Shown here: positions 44,865-56,587 of the stretch, piece after piece
Position numbering within the stretch: position 1 is the stretch's first letter
Layout: the number at the start of each line of letters is the position of its first letter
Origin: Symbiotaphrina buchneri
Lineage: Eukaryota > Ascomycota > Symbiotaphrinales > Symbiotaphrinaceae
Direction of reading: 5' to 3'
Length of the DNA: 64,000 bases
Assembly: GCA_001599915.1 (NCBI GenBank)
Contig: BCIG01000022.1
Coordinates: 476,891-540,890, forward strand
Notes under the pieces: model-generated
What the model was told of the DNA's origin: nothing
The model's database searches: none
The model's input: the letters and a program-made list of their open reading frames with translations, nothing else
Made by a program: the position numbers and the translations under genes

Positions 44865-46261
44865 ATGTCCTCCCCAGCACCAACACCATACCGGATCTCG
44901 GTACCCCAGAGCGCCATCGATACCCTCCGTCAGAAACTCTCTCTGGCGACATTTCCTGATGAGTTACAAGATTCGGGATGGGACATGGGCCCGCCTCTGC
45001 CGGAGATGAAAAGGCTCGTCAAAGCATGGGAGACGTTTGACTGGCGGGCCGCTGAGAAGAAGATCAACGACTCGCTGCCGCAATTCACGATTCCCATTGA
45101 AGTCCAGGGATTCGGGATCGTTGATGTGCACTTCGTGCATAAGAGGAGCGAGCGAGAAGATGCGATACCGCTGCTTTTCGTGCATGGGTGTACGTACTAG
45201 CAAACCCCTTCTTCACACTCCACCCAGATCCCTCCATGGCGTAATACCATCGTCTCGGATGCTAATTCCCATCATCTCAGGGCCCGGCTCCTTCCTCGAA
45301 GTCTCCAAGATCATCGACGCGCTCACCTCACCACCAACACCCTCCTCACCAGCCTTCCACATCATCGCCCCCTCCCTGCCCAACTTCGGCTTCTCCTCCG
45401 GCATCTTCACGCGCGGCTTCGCACTCGCACAATACGCGGAATGTCTTCACAAGCTCATGCTCTCTCTCCAGTACCCCTCGTACACCACGCAGGCCGGCGA
45501 TTGGGGGTTCTGGATCACGCGCGCCATCGGGCGGCTGTACCCATCCTCCTGCCGCGCCAGCCACCTCAACATGGTCTACGCCTCGGCACCACAATGGACA
45601 ACCCAACCGCTCCTCGCCGCGCAGCACGCCCTCTCGCCGTACGACGACTTCGACCGCGCCGGCGTCGCGCGCCGGGAGTGGTTCCAGCGCGAGAGCAGGG
45701 GCTATAACGTGCTGCAGTCGTCCAAGCCACAGACGCTGGGCTACGCGCTGGCAGACTCGCCAGTAGCGTTGCTGGCCTGGCTATACGAGAAGCTGCATGA
45801 TTGGGCCGACGCGTATCCCTGGAGTGATGAGGAGCTGCTGACGTGGGTCTCGGTGTATGCCTTCAGCCGAGCAGGCCCCGCGGCCGCGCAGCGGATTTAT
45901 TATGAGGTCGCGCATACGGATGGGAGCGATGAGAGAGCGAGGGAGTGTACGTATGAGGCCCTACACCGCTATACGCCGGGCGTGAAGTTGGGCTTGACGT
46001 TTAATCCGATGGAGTTGGAGAATGTGCCTGTTGCGTGGGGGGAGACTCTAGGCCCGGTGGTGTGGAAAAGGAGAAATGAAAAGGGCGGGTGAGTTCTGCT
46101 GGTGGATTGAGAGAGGCATTGAGTGTGCAGGTGCTGACTTGGGTGATGGTAGACATTTCTATGCGCATGAGCATCCGGAGTGGCTTGTTCGGGATCTAAG
46201 GGAAATGTTTGGAAAGGGAGGAGGCGCGTATGGTGTTGTGGACGGAAAGGATGGCTATTGA
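44865..46261 (+). CDS. Epoxide hydrolase (EHN plus alpha/beta-hydrolase)
   Basis: Three exons (44865-45189, 45281-46088, 46153-46261) encode 413 residues, and phases close. The N-terminal EHN domain includes [17 protein letters not shown] and [12 protein letters not shown]. The alpha/beta-hydrolase core begins with LLFVHGWPGSFLEV, where the HGWPG oxyanion-hole motif spans intron 1. The nucleophile is the Asp of [19 protein letters not shown]-like loop and [12 protein letters not shown] follow. The catalytic His is in [14 protein letters not shown], which spans intron 2. This is the microsomal-type epoxide hydrolase layout, used for detoxification or in secondary metabolism. The natural substrate is not deducible. 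The gene converges on the Crh-like gene, leaving 171 bp. Confidence 0.9.
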
Positions 46262-46432
46262 GGATTCCGCGGAGTTCAACGCTTCAAAAAGGCGGCTGGT
46301 AAGAAAGACATGGTTTAATGCTATCTTAGGAGAACAGAAAATGGGGATATGATGCAAGAAAGTGTGACAAAGTACAATACACAATGGGAAACGATGAAGA
46401 TGCAAGACACGCAACTATGCAACATGTACAGC

Positions 46433-47608
46433 CTAAAGCATGAAAAACGCAAACCCATGCGCCAGCACCATGACCAGCGCAACATAATATTTCAGCCCCC
46501 TTACCGCCACCATCGGAGGCGCCGCAGCCGTCAGCGCCGACGTCGCCGACGACGAGGCACTGCTCGATGAGGTCGAGCTATAGTTCGACGCCGATGCCGT
46601 CGCCGATGCCGTCGCCGTCGCATTCGACGTCGAGCTCTTCGCGCCACCAGTGCTACTCGACGAGACAGTCGCGTTCTCGCTCGAGTCCGCCGTGCCATCC
46701 ACGACCTCGATACTCGTCCACGCGCCCGTCGTGCCGCTGTATTTATACGAGCTGCCGGGGGAGTAGTTGACGACCGACACCGACTGCACGTACATGGTGA
46801 AGGGCGCGTCGCTGTAGTCCGTTTCGCCGCCGGCCCACTCGATCGTGCCCTCGGCGTTGGTAGGGTCGCCGCCGGCCCAGATCCCCAGCTTGACGCGCAT
46901 GGGTGTCTGTGGGAAGCCTGTTGTGGCGTCCGAGGCGGCGAGAGTGCGCACGGTGGTGCCGTCGATTAGCCACGTGATGCCGGACGAGGTCCAGTTCACG
47001 GTGTAGGTGTGGAAGGTGTCCTGTGGCGTGGAAACGGCGTGGTAGGCGGCGACGCCTTCGGTTTCTTGGTAGTAGTAGTTGCTCTTGCACGAGGTAGTGT
47101 TGGCGCCTAGGATCTCCTGTTGTTGGCGATTGTATTAGCAGCTGACCACAGCAAAGCGTTCTGCGCGCTGGACATACCCAATCGATCTCGTCCAGGTCAT
47201 CGCTCTCCATGACGATGCTACTGACGATGCCGGTGCCATTGGCGGCCTTCAGCACGACCTCGACGAGCCCGAAGAAAATGTAGAAGTCCGTCTCGATGGT
47301 GGGTGCATCGCCTTCCTCGTTGATAGTAAATTCCGCCCCGCTGGAGCCATACGTGATTGTGCCGGCGGTTGTGGTCCAGCTCGTGTTCGAGCCGCTGGTG
47401 AAGTCGGATGTGAAGGTCGTGCTGTTGAGGGCCGTGTCCGCGGAGCAGGAGGCTGTTGATGTGTTAGGATGGAGACGAAACGGACGAGCCACGAGCGTGG
47501 AGACGACTTACTGGATGTGAGAGGATTGCAGGAGGAGTATGTTTGTGCCGAGCAGAATGGCAGGGCTGCAAGAGGCAGGATGAGCGCGGCGGGGAGTAGC
47601 CCAAGCAT
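46433..47608 (-). CDS. Crh-type GH16 chitin-glucan transglycosylase, GPI-anchored
   Basis: Three exons (47512-47608, 47178-47452, 46433-47116) encode 351 residues in phase. The signal peptide is MLGLLPAALILPLAALPFCSAQ. A Cys-containing mature N-terminus (SSCNPLTSTSCSADTAL) leads into the GH16 jelly-roll. The catalytic EIDWE lies across intron 2, with SSIVMESDDLDEIDWE and then EILGANTTSC. HTYTVNWTSSGITWLIDG, RVKLGIWAGGDP and GTIEWAGGETDYSDAPF follow. The Ser/Thr-rich region and hydrophobic end (YYVALVMVLAHGFAFFML) indicate a GPI anchor. Family members link chitin to beta-glucan at the cell wall. With the GH128-like and SOD-like proteins this is the third wall-located product in the window. Confidence 0.9.
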
Positions 47609-48189
47609 CGTTCTAGGGAGCGGTGGAAATGAACAAGGAGCGAATATAGGAAATTCAGTGGTATAAATGAGTGGTAGAGAAAAAGAAACGCGTCAAATGA
47701 TACTCAGGGGGTCATAAAGAGGTATAAAAGAAAGAAGAATCTGATAAAGATCGTTGATTAGTCGAAAAGTCTCACGAGAAGATGCAAAGGACTCTATCCC
47801 AACGACAGGAGTCCACGTCCGGAAATAGAACTGGCAGTGCCTCCCACAGGAGCGGGCCCACGGCGTACGTACGCACATCCGCACATTTCTGGCCTCAGCC
47901 ACACGCGACAAGCATTCCATGACTGCATTTTAGCGCCATCCGACCCCATTTCTTGCATTCTGGACGAATCGCTCCAAACGCGTTGCGTCGCCTGTGGAGC
48001 GGACCGCGACGCTTTCTCGTTTGTAGGAAAGCGGCCGCGTCAGCCAAGCGGGTCAAGCCGAGCAGGGCCCAGCCCCCTGGAATGGACTTTGCTGGACTTC
48101 GCCGGAGTGGGAAATTCTGTAGCAAAGGACTTACTGAAAAAGCAGATGGTAGGACTAGAACTGGAGATTAATTATTGTCTCGGGCCATA
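47609..48189. other. Intergenic region, no supported gene
   Basis: This stretch should hold the Crh gene promoter and the 3' flank of the CorA-like gene. A frame of 134 codons at 47837-48241 lacks any motif. Confidence 0.5.
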
Positions 48190-51100
48190 TTATTGCATAT
48201 GCAGGTCAGGAGGGAAATGCGTCTTCCGTTCCACGACATGATCCTTCCAATATATCCTACCGAAGGCGAGCAGGACGACGACCGCGATGACCAGCAGTGT
48301 AAAGGGGACTGAAATGGCCCAAAAGAGCTTCTGGGTCGCGCCCATGGACCTGATATCGCTCGTGTTCATCCCGAAGATTCCACTTATGAAGGACAATGGG
48401 AGGAAGATGATCGTGACGACAGTGAAGACGAGGATAGCTTTCCCCTGGTCGTCGTTCCGGATACTAATGGCACGGAACAGCTTTTCAACAGAATTAGTAA
48501 GCAAGGCATACGCGATCAATCAGGACTTCAGGCCCCAACCCACCTTAGACTCCAAATCTGGCGCTTGCGTTATCAGCGCTTCAGCCTCCGTTTGCAAATT
48601 GGTCAGTTTTTCCTGACTATGGACGAAAACCTTGTCATGCAAGCTGCCATGAGCTGAAAGGCTGTCCGAAGAATGCAGATCCCTCCAGTCAGCCATGACT
48701 CTCCGTTGTTTGTCGATTATCTTTTTGATTATCGTGAGGTCCAATCCGATCGAACTGATCTGCCGTAAGACTCGCTGCTGGGGATGTACTTGTATTGCAA
48801 TGTCCTGACATAGCCAATGAGAACAGTGCCTTGCACGAGTAGAGGAAATCATGCTCACTATATCCTCTAAGACCCTCAGGTATACCGTATTTAGGGGTAA
48901 GGAGTGTCGTCCCTGAACGCCTGAAATTACTCGGGCAATAGTATAAGCAGTCAGGACATCGCCATCAACAGGTGTATACGTCAGCACCTCTCGAGTAGCT
49001 CCTGTTCGAAGCAAATCGAGGAGTTGCAGCTTGCCTTCGTCCAGCGCCTCGAGACACTCACGCCCTATGTCAGTAATGTACGTGCAGACTGAATCCGCCG
49101 GCTTGCTGCTCAACAGGGCAGGGTCCGCGAGCAAGACCATGAACATCACTATCGTCTCAAAACTCTCTACCAGGCCAAAGACAGGCCGATATGGTTTTCC
49201 CAGTGTTTTTGGACCTGTTGAGACGCCATTCTGGATCGAGATCGCGATACGCAACATTTGTTTCAGTTGGCCCACGGCTGCCTGGTGCCGCTGCTGGTAT
49301 GCATCGTCGTCCAAAGCCTTCCTTGGTCAGCAGCCTAAAGCTTACAATGCGAATGTTACCATGGTTGCTCACCGTGATCAGCAAATGAAGAGAACCGAAG
49401 AACTTGTTTCCCACATCACAAGGGTATTGCGGAGGCATGAAAAACCGCCAAAGCTGGAGTGCCTTGGTACCTAGTTCATGCCTCATTCCAGCAATCGGAT
49501 TTCCCATGGTCTCCAAGTTATCCAGTTCCTCAACAGTCTGCTGCTCATTCCACTCTGTAGCGCGTAGATACATAGCAGCAGCAGTTTCCTTGCCCTGGTT
49601 CGTTGTCAGGTGTTTTTCCACAACTTTCAGGATATCCCTGATCAGCGCTTGATCGGCCCCGTTGTCAGGGGCCGGATTGTGCCAAGATGCACTTGTTACA
49701 GTTGTCCACAGAAACACAGGCGGAGCCCCTTGCTGGGGCATATCCTCTTCGCTATTTTCTTCCGCGTATACAATTGGACTTCCGTCTCTCGCCGAAGAAG
49801 GCCTAGAGAGATCCATATTGTCATAGACCGTGGCTTGGGCACTAGATGGTCAGCGTACGTCATACGGACTTTCACATAGCAACATGACGGAACAGGGCCG
49901 TAATGGAGAACCGGTAGGAGAGTGAATACGACGTGTGAGCCTTACCTTGCCACTGAAAGGGAGTCTCTTCGAGATTGGGAATTTTGGCGACTCCGATTGG
50001 CTTGACTTACCTCGAACTCTGATTGTGTGGCTTCTCTGCTTGACTCTTCATCCGGAAAGTGTCGACTAGGTGGCTTTTGCAACTCATTGTGAGACATCTT
50101 GAGTGTTAGAAGGGCCCCTTTTTGCTCCTCCAGTGCATGAGACCATGTCCTGTCTGTAACTGTTTGGCCATTCAAGGACCACTCGTAACTTTCCGGGTCG
50201 GATTGGGTTTCGATTGGCTTGGTCGCAACTTGAACAATGACCATTAATTCCTGATGAAACCAGTTGCAGTTAGCATACAAAGATACGCAGACAGTTTTCA
50301 AAACAGCACTGGTGTGGGTATTTAGCTTACAAACCATGATAAACACTGTCGAGTCTTTAGCAGGTGACGTCGGCCGGTATGGTCCTCAAAGTCGATTTCA
50401 CTGGCAAGCACCGTGTGGCTCGGTATAGTCGCCTTCGCCAAATCGACTGAAGCACCTAGTATGTCTTCCAAAAAGGCAGAAGACCATGTGATGATCCCTG
50501 CCAGGCGATATGAGATGCTGCAAAAGAAAAGAATATTCCGAAGATACTGACTAGATGCATCAATGACGAGCACCCAGAGTTCCTGCACACAAAGCTCGTC
50601 ACGCGGTGTAAAGCTGTTGTTGGTTATTGCATCTTTCAACAGAACACTAAGATTATAATGAAACTGCTTTAACGTCCGTGTTCGGTGCTGCGCGGGGCCC
50701 TCACGCGTCCTTTGATCCTCGGCAGATGAGGGTGTAAGGTAAGGAATACAAGTGAAGGTGGCCGCTGCACGCTGGGACCATCCGCGAAAAACTTTTACAC
50801 CCTTCATAGCAGGTTCAAAATAGGTCCCGTGTATGGACACTTTCTCTTGCGCACTGGCAAAATTCCTGAGGAGATTTCGGATCGCCGTAGAATGTCGGAC
50901 CTGATGTCCCGCGGTCTGCAGCGCCAAGGTCTAGGGTAGACTAGGGTAGACGTTAATCAAGCTATTCGAGAAGGGACAAATAGAATTGACCTGGAATCTT
51001 TTAACGTCCATTTCCTGGCTCTGGAAGTGACTATCAGCTTTGTCAGCTCTGGGGTTGCTAAAGCATATCCACACTGGACCTACGTCCAGGTCATGGTACC

Positions 51101-51598
51101 AGGTGACAGTAGGGTCGCGGAATCACCGAACAGTTCGCTGACTTGAAGGATTATTCTGTCATTCCCATTGGCCTGTAATGGTGACTGACGAGCCCGAATG
51201 ATGTGCCAGCCCTCTCGGCGAACTGGCTGATGTCCTGCAGCACGCGAATTCTCGATGTCGTCGGTATAAGTATGTCGGAAGTACACGGACGATGCTTCCA
51301 TGATTTGGCCATTTGCAGCCTCATCGTCCTCCTGCACGTCGGCCAGATCCAGATCTATCTGGGACCAAACTTGAGGAGACCCAAAATACTGCTTCGTCCT
51401 GTTCCATTCTCGCTCTGCAACTTCTGCGTCTAATGCAGTTTCTCGTTCTGCATAATGGCCTTCAGCCATACGGATTCGATCAAAAGAGAGCGGCGACACA
51501 TCTCGCAAGTAATAATATGATGTTGTAGGCCGCGGGCGCCTTCGGTACACTGGCATATGAGGCGGCGGCGGCGGCGCTGGCGGTCCATAGGGCTCCAT
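48190..51598 (-). CDS. CorA-like Mg2+ transporter family protein (two one-base frame breaks)
   Basis: Seven exons give about 993 residues: 50991-51598, 50552-50930, 50331-50497, 50011-50250, 49946-49952, 48544-49833 and 48190-48480. The N-terminus is Pro-rich. A long cytosolic part follows (WYHDLDVGPVWICF, NNSFTPRDELCVQELWVLVID, YDNMDLSRPSSARDGSP). Helical QRHQAAVGQLKQMLRIA then leads to two C-terminal membrane segments with the CorA signature in SFISGIFGMNTSDI. The frame is interrupted twice: near 51110 (one base missing) and near 49312 (one G too many in AGGCTT). With both allowed for, every exon phase closes. The fifth exon is only 7 nt. Ion specificity is inferred from the GMN motif alone. 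Confidence 0.75.
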
Positions 51599-52169
51599 GA
51601 CCGGCTATCATCGGTGGGGGTGGGGGTGACCCCAGAAGACGAGGACTGAAATTTTAGCTAACGCTGGCATGTCGTCAGATTAAGTACCATCTGGCTGGGC
51701 AGCGGGCTGAAGCAGCTGAGGTATAAGGAAAGGAAGCTGTGGGGGCTGTGAAGCACGGCTGGCGCGTAGGCACTGCATCTGCCTCGCTTCTTTATAACGT
51801 CCTTCCTACCTGAGCCGTCTGCATGAAGAGGCGCGATGCCTGCTCACAGTGCCAACCAATCAAGCCTGAGACCGAACTGGACACCGTGGACAGAAAATGA
51901 TAGCTATCAGGGAGATGACGGGAACAGAGACCAGCCAATCACACCGGGGAACTTTATCTTCAGCCTCGTTCGCTGCCTTGCCTACAGGACTGATACATCA
52001 TGTTTGCTCGGCACTGTTTCTTCAGCTGCCTTATTCGGATATATCCACATGGCAGGTCATCGAGCTGGGTTGACCATGATTTAGGACAGAATAAAATCTA
52101 CTATTCCCTCACAGGGCCATCGAAATTGGTACCCAGCAGCTAGACATACAATCGGCCTACGCCTGCTAT
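51599..52169. other. Intergenic region, no supported gene
   Basis: Upstream flank of the CorA-like gene and downstream flank of the first SDR gene. No supported coding sequence. Confidence 0.5.
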
Positions 52170-53121
52170 CTACCACGCCACAACTCCACCATCGACCTTC
52201 ATCATGCCCGCACTAATAAACACCGACTCGGGGCTCGCCAACCACGCCACCGCAGCCGCAACGTCCTCTCTGCCAGCCAGCCTCTTCAATGGCGTCGCCG
52301 CGCGCATCACGTCCTGCGTCTCCTCGCTCCACGCGCCCTGGAACATGGGCGTCTCGACCGCGCCCGGGTGCACCGTGTTGACGCGGATACCGTACTCGCC
52401 GAGCTCCTGCGCTGCCGTCAGAGAGAGGCCGCGCAGGGCGTATTTTGACGAGGAGTACGCGCTCATTCCAGGTGTGCCGCGTAGCCCGGCCGTGGACGAG
52501 GTCAGGATAATGGAGCCGCCTGGGACGGAGGCGCGCATGGCCGGGGCGATGTGCTTGATGCCGAGGAAGGCTGATTTGCAGCGTGTTAGTGTGTAGTCGG
52601 CTGGGCATGTCATAGCCAGCATGAAACGCTCAGGGAGTCGGGGACAGTGCTAGGCAGGTAAGGAAAGCGGGAAAGGACGGGGAAGACGCACCAGACTTGA
52701 CATTCGTATTCAAAACACTATCCCACAACTCCACACTCGTCTCCACAAGCGGGGTCGAGAAATTGCAGATACCGGCATTCAGGAACGCCACGTCCACCTT
52801 CCCGAACTTCTCCACCGTCCGCGCCACATACGCCGCCACGTCCGCTTCCACAGTCACATCGGCCTGCACTCCGATCACGCTCCCTTCCACGTCGCTTGCC
52901 GACTTGCCCTGTACAGCTGTGGCCTTGAGCTTGGCGACGGCAGCGTCCAGTGCCTCTTGCTTGATGTCCACGAGAGTGATAGACGCCCCTTCCTGCAGCA
53001 TGCGCGAGGCGGTCGCGAAGCCGATGGCGCCGCCGCCGCCCGTTATGATAGCGACTTTGCCGGCGAGACGGCCGGGGACGGGGCCCGATGGGGCCGGGAG
53101 TTGGGGTGCCATTGAGCGCAT
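52170..53121 (-). CDS. Short-chain dehydrogenase/reductase (SDR)
   Basis: Two exons (52692-53121 and 52170-52570) encode 276 residues across a 121-nt intron (GTGCGT, CAG), in phase. The start is either Met at 53121 or Met at 53112. The classical SDR motifs are complete: ITGGGGAIGFATA for cofactor, DVTVEADVAAYV, LNAGIC, catalytic Ser in IILTSSTAG, YSSSKYAL (Tyr and Lys) and NTVHPGAVETPM. The C-terminus is VFISAGMMKVDGG. An Asp at the end of strand two (LVDIKQEAL) favours NAD(H) over NADP(H). Substrate is unknown. It is divergent from the GST-like gene across a 910-bp region. Confidence 0.88.
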
Positions 53122-54031
53122 GTGACTTGTAACAAAGGAAGGGTGCGATTTAGAGGGGAAAGATTGGAAAGAGAAATCGAAAGGCGCCTTGAATTTAGTA
53201 TCCCAGCAATTGCTGGTGGTTGCCGATAAACAGCGTAAAGCCGCGGCCGAGGCGATAACACTAGGAGTTCTCCGTCTTTGGCGGCGGGATTGGTCGCGCC
53301 CAGCTCCACCATGCAGTACCGACTCCCGGAGAAGGAGCGAGTGGATTTCGGAGGCACTAGACAGTGAGGACATCAATAGATGTTCTACAATTTGAAATCA
53401 CAATGAACTCCAGAAGGATTGGTAAGTCTGGTAGCGCTGAAACCTGGCGGGACGTCGAATGCATTCTCTGTTGAACTCCCCGCGCTTCGGTGATGCTTTA
53501 TACTGCCATGAGCGTTGGAATGGGCACGAAAATCCGGGACTCAAATAATCCTCAAAATTTTCAGCAGCGAATCGCCCTGCGGTGCTTGTTACACGGCCTC
53601 ATTGGCCTTGCTGTAACCGCCTCAGCCAGCTCCATCGGATGCTATACTGATGAGCACTACTGTAAGGCGTGCGATATTGACTTCGCACAGTCATGCAAAG
53701 CCAGTCGCACGTCGGATAAGCGAGACTGTCTCTCAGTCCAACGTAGTCAATTGCATTCGATGATAGGTCCTTTTGTCGAAAAAATCCTGTTGTTTTGGTA
53801 ATTCGTAGTCAAAACTACAGAGTGAGAGCGGCGGCATTGACCGGCTAAGCAATAGCCCGAACATGCGAGCCTGTGTACCACTACCACCGGCTTATCAATC
53901 ACAGGCAGCCGCCTCTTCCCCGCCTACCAAGGATCCTCGAGAAAGGACAACCAGACTTCAGATCCCCCTGCAAAGCCGTTCAATCATCATTCTGCTACTC
54001 CGTGTGAGCCAGAACACGGCAAAGAGGCACA
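53122..54031. other. Divergent region between SDR and GST-like genes
   Basis: About 0.9 kb with a few short frames, none supported. It should contain both promoters. Confidence 0.5.
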
Positions 54032-54914
54032 ATGGCGTCATCAAGCAAACTCCACTTCTTCGACCTGGACAGCAGCCTCAGCGGTAAGACAGAGCCTCTA
54101 TGCGCCTCAACATTCTACCTTCGTCTCCCAAGCTCACACTGAATGAACACCAGGCCCCTCGCGGTCCTGGTCACCCAACACGCTGCGCGTACGACTCGCA
54201 CTGAACTACAAGCGCATCCCCTACACGCAATCCTTCACAACCTACCCGTCCATCGCCCCGCTCCTCAAATCCCTCTCCGTGCCACCTCTCGCAGGGCACG
54301 CCATGCCATACACGCTCCCGGCCATCGCGCACACCTCGCTCCCCGGGCCGGGACACGCCCTCTCCGATAGCTTCCCGATCGCACTACACCTCGACGCCAC
54401 CTTCACCGGGCCCGCCCACCCTTCTCTCTTCCCCACAGCCGGCAGCTTCGCGCTCTCCCTCGCCGTGCGCCATCTCCTCGCAGCACCCAGCTCCGCCGGC
54501 CGACCACTGCTCATGCCGGCCGTCGCGCGCATCCTGGACCCGGCCGGGCGGGAGTATTTCGAGCGCACGCGCGCGCAGACGTTCGGGATGCCGCTGGCGC
54601 AGCTGGAGCCCCATGGCGAGAAGCGCGAGGAGGTCCTGAAGAGTGTTGAGAAGGGCCTAGAGCCGATTGCGGAGATGTTGAGGGGCAAGCCGGGGGAGAA
54701 GAAGGGGCCGTTTTTTGAGGGGGAGAAAGCGGGCTGGGCGGATTTTTTGGTGGTCGGGTTTTTGGCGTGGTATGAACGCGCGGATGGGGAGGCGTGGGAG
54801 AGGTTGTTGGGTGTGGGAGAAGGAGAGTTGAGGAGGTTGTGGGAGGCGTGTAAGCCCTGGTTGGATGCGCAGGGGGAGGAGAGGGAGTGGAAGGTTGGGG
54901 AGACGACGCTGTAG
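54032..54914 (+). CDS. Glutathione S-transferase-like protein (etherase-like group)
   Basis: Two exons (54032-54083 and 54154-54914) encode 270 residues with a 70-nt intron. The first exon gives MASSSKLHFFDLDSSLSG. The thioredoxin-like N-terminal domain continues with SRSWSPNTLRVRLALNYKRIPY, and the Ser in SPNT is a candidate for glutathione activation. YTLPAIAH and ALSDSFPIALHLD are the usual GSH-binding region. The helical C-terminal domain has the EYFERTRAQTFGMPLAQLEP segment typical of fungal etherase-like/UstS-like GSTs, and ends GWADFLVVGFLAWYERADG. Function is inferred as glutathione-dependent detoxification or ether cleavage. It is flanked on both sides by SDR genes. Confidence 0.8.
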
Positions 54915-55167
54915 TTATCCGTCCCTCGGGCCGAAGATGCCCACCAGCCCTCTCTCTCTCTCTCTCCTTGAAATTTCAAAAGGAGCGCAGGCAATTGACC
55001 TACCTCATCATTCTAACGTTGCTCTCCCCCCGATATGAAGCTTCCAAAATGTAAACAACAAATCTCTCGAAATGACGTCATCAGCATCTCAGATCGGTGG
55101 ATCTTCGGTTCCTGGTGTTCGTCATCTTCATCCCCGGAGCCTTACCCTCTCCAGAGAAGACACGAAG

Positions 55168-56355
55168 ATGTCCCTAAAAGGCACTAACATCCTCATCGTA
55201 CGCCGATCCTACCACTATTCTCCAGCAGAGGCTCTGGACTGACACGCGCGCCTGCAGACGGGCGCCTCGCGGGGCATCGGCGCGGCCATCGCGCACGCCG
55301 CCGCCGCCGAAGGCGCCACGCTCAGCCTGTTCGGCCACGACAGTGTACGATCCCCCGCCCGTCCTCCAAACCAACCTACCTAGAGCGGGGGCAGTTGACT
55401 GGGCGGAGCGCGACAGGAGCGACTACTGGAGCTGGTACAGGCGTTGCACGACCAGCACGAGCGCTGCGGGCACGTCGGCTGCTGGGCGGTTGACGTGGCC
55501 GACTACGCGGCCGTCGACAGGGCCGTGGCGGATGCTCGCAGTGATCTGGGGGAGATTGATGTGCTGGTCAATAATGTCCGTCCATCCGCCAGCGATGCTC
55601 CCTTCCCCACCGTCGATTTCCCACGCAAGCACCACACTTCTAAGTCTTCTTCAACCGCTAATCCGCCTCCCTGCAGGCCGGGCTGGCCCTCGGCGCCCCC
55701 GCGCCCTTCCACGAGCTCCAGCTCGCCGACATTCAAAAGATGAACGCGACCAATGTATCAGGGATGATGTACGTGACGCACAGCGTGCTGCGGCGCTCGA
55801 TGATCTCGCGCGGCGGGCGCGGCACGATTCTAAACATCACGTCCACAACGGCGCTCGAGGCGCCCCCTTTCCCGGGCGAGGCCGTCTACCACGCCAACAA
55901 GGCGTGCCAGGAGGGCTTCACGAACCCTTTGCGAAACGAGCTGGCTGGCACTGATATTCGCGTCCTCGCCCTGAGGCCGGGTGTGGTCGCGACGCATTTC
56001 CATGAGCAGAGGGTTGGGTTTGATAGAGGGTTGTATGATACGTTTATGGAAGGCATTCAGTAAGTCGTTCATTCTGCTGCGGCGGCGGTGGTGGTGCTTG
56101 ACGGTTTTGATAGGCCTTTGACCCCGCAGGAGGTCGCTCGCGCGGCTATCTTCATGATCACGCAGCCGAAAGGCGTATCGGTCAAGGCTCTGGATGTGGT
56201 GCCCTCAGGTATGACTCCCTTCTCTCCTTCCGTCCTTCCGATCTTCGTTTGGATGGTGGATGTGACATTAACATGATGTAGCACAACGGTCACTTAGCGT
56301 GTTTGATCGCAAATGGGAGGAACGCAACAAGGAGAGTGATGGCGATGGGTTTTAG
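55168..56355 (+). CDS. Short-chain dehydrogenase/reductase (SDR), six exons
   Basis: Six exons (55168-55197, 55258-55344, 55417-55575, 55677-56059, 56114-56208, 56282-56355) encode 275 residues, and all phases close. Introns are 54 to 101 nt. The first intron falls immediately before the cofactor loop, joining as NILITGASRGIGAAI. Other motifs are DVADYAAVD, DVLVNNAGLALGAP (spanning intron 3), catalytic Ser in LNITSTTAL, YHANKACQ with Tyr and Lys, and LRPGVVATHF. An Asn-Asn before the AGLA is normal for this subgroup, which resembles yeast YMR226c-type SDRs acting on hydroxy acids and carbonyls. The gene is co-directional with the GST-like gene, 253 bp downstream of it. Confidence 0.88.
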
Positions 56356-56587
56356 CAGGGAGGAAGAAACATGCTCCAGGAGCATCCTCAAACTCGCAAC
56401 GGTTGGTGACGAGTATGCGCAGTGAGGTTACGGAATGGAGGGCGGTGGGACGAAGACTATGTGTACAGATGTAGGGACACCTGGATGCACACATACATAT
56501 ACATACATTATCATAGAAGTCCTGCTCCAAAATTTCTCAATCAAACCCAACCCATCTTCCACGGGTTCATTCATTCCCATCCCTCGT

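Noticed and set aside
50517-50551. 34-nt intron in the CorA-like gene ending at TTTTGCAG
   Set aside because: Too short to splice, and it leads to an early stop. The next acceptor (CTGGCAG, intron 50498-50551) gives a normal length and the family-like VIDASRIITWS.
37549-56355. A single secondary-metabolite gene cluster covering transporters, methyltransferase, epoxide hydrolase and SDRs
   Set aside because: No backbone synthase, terpene cyclase or cluster regulator is present, and wall and ion-transport genes are interspersed. The enzymes look independent.
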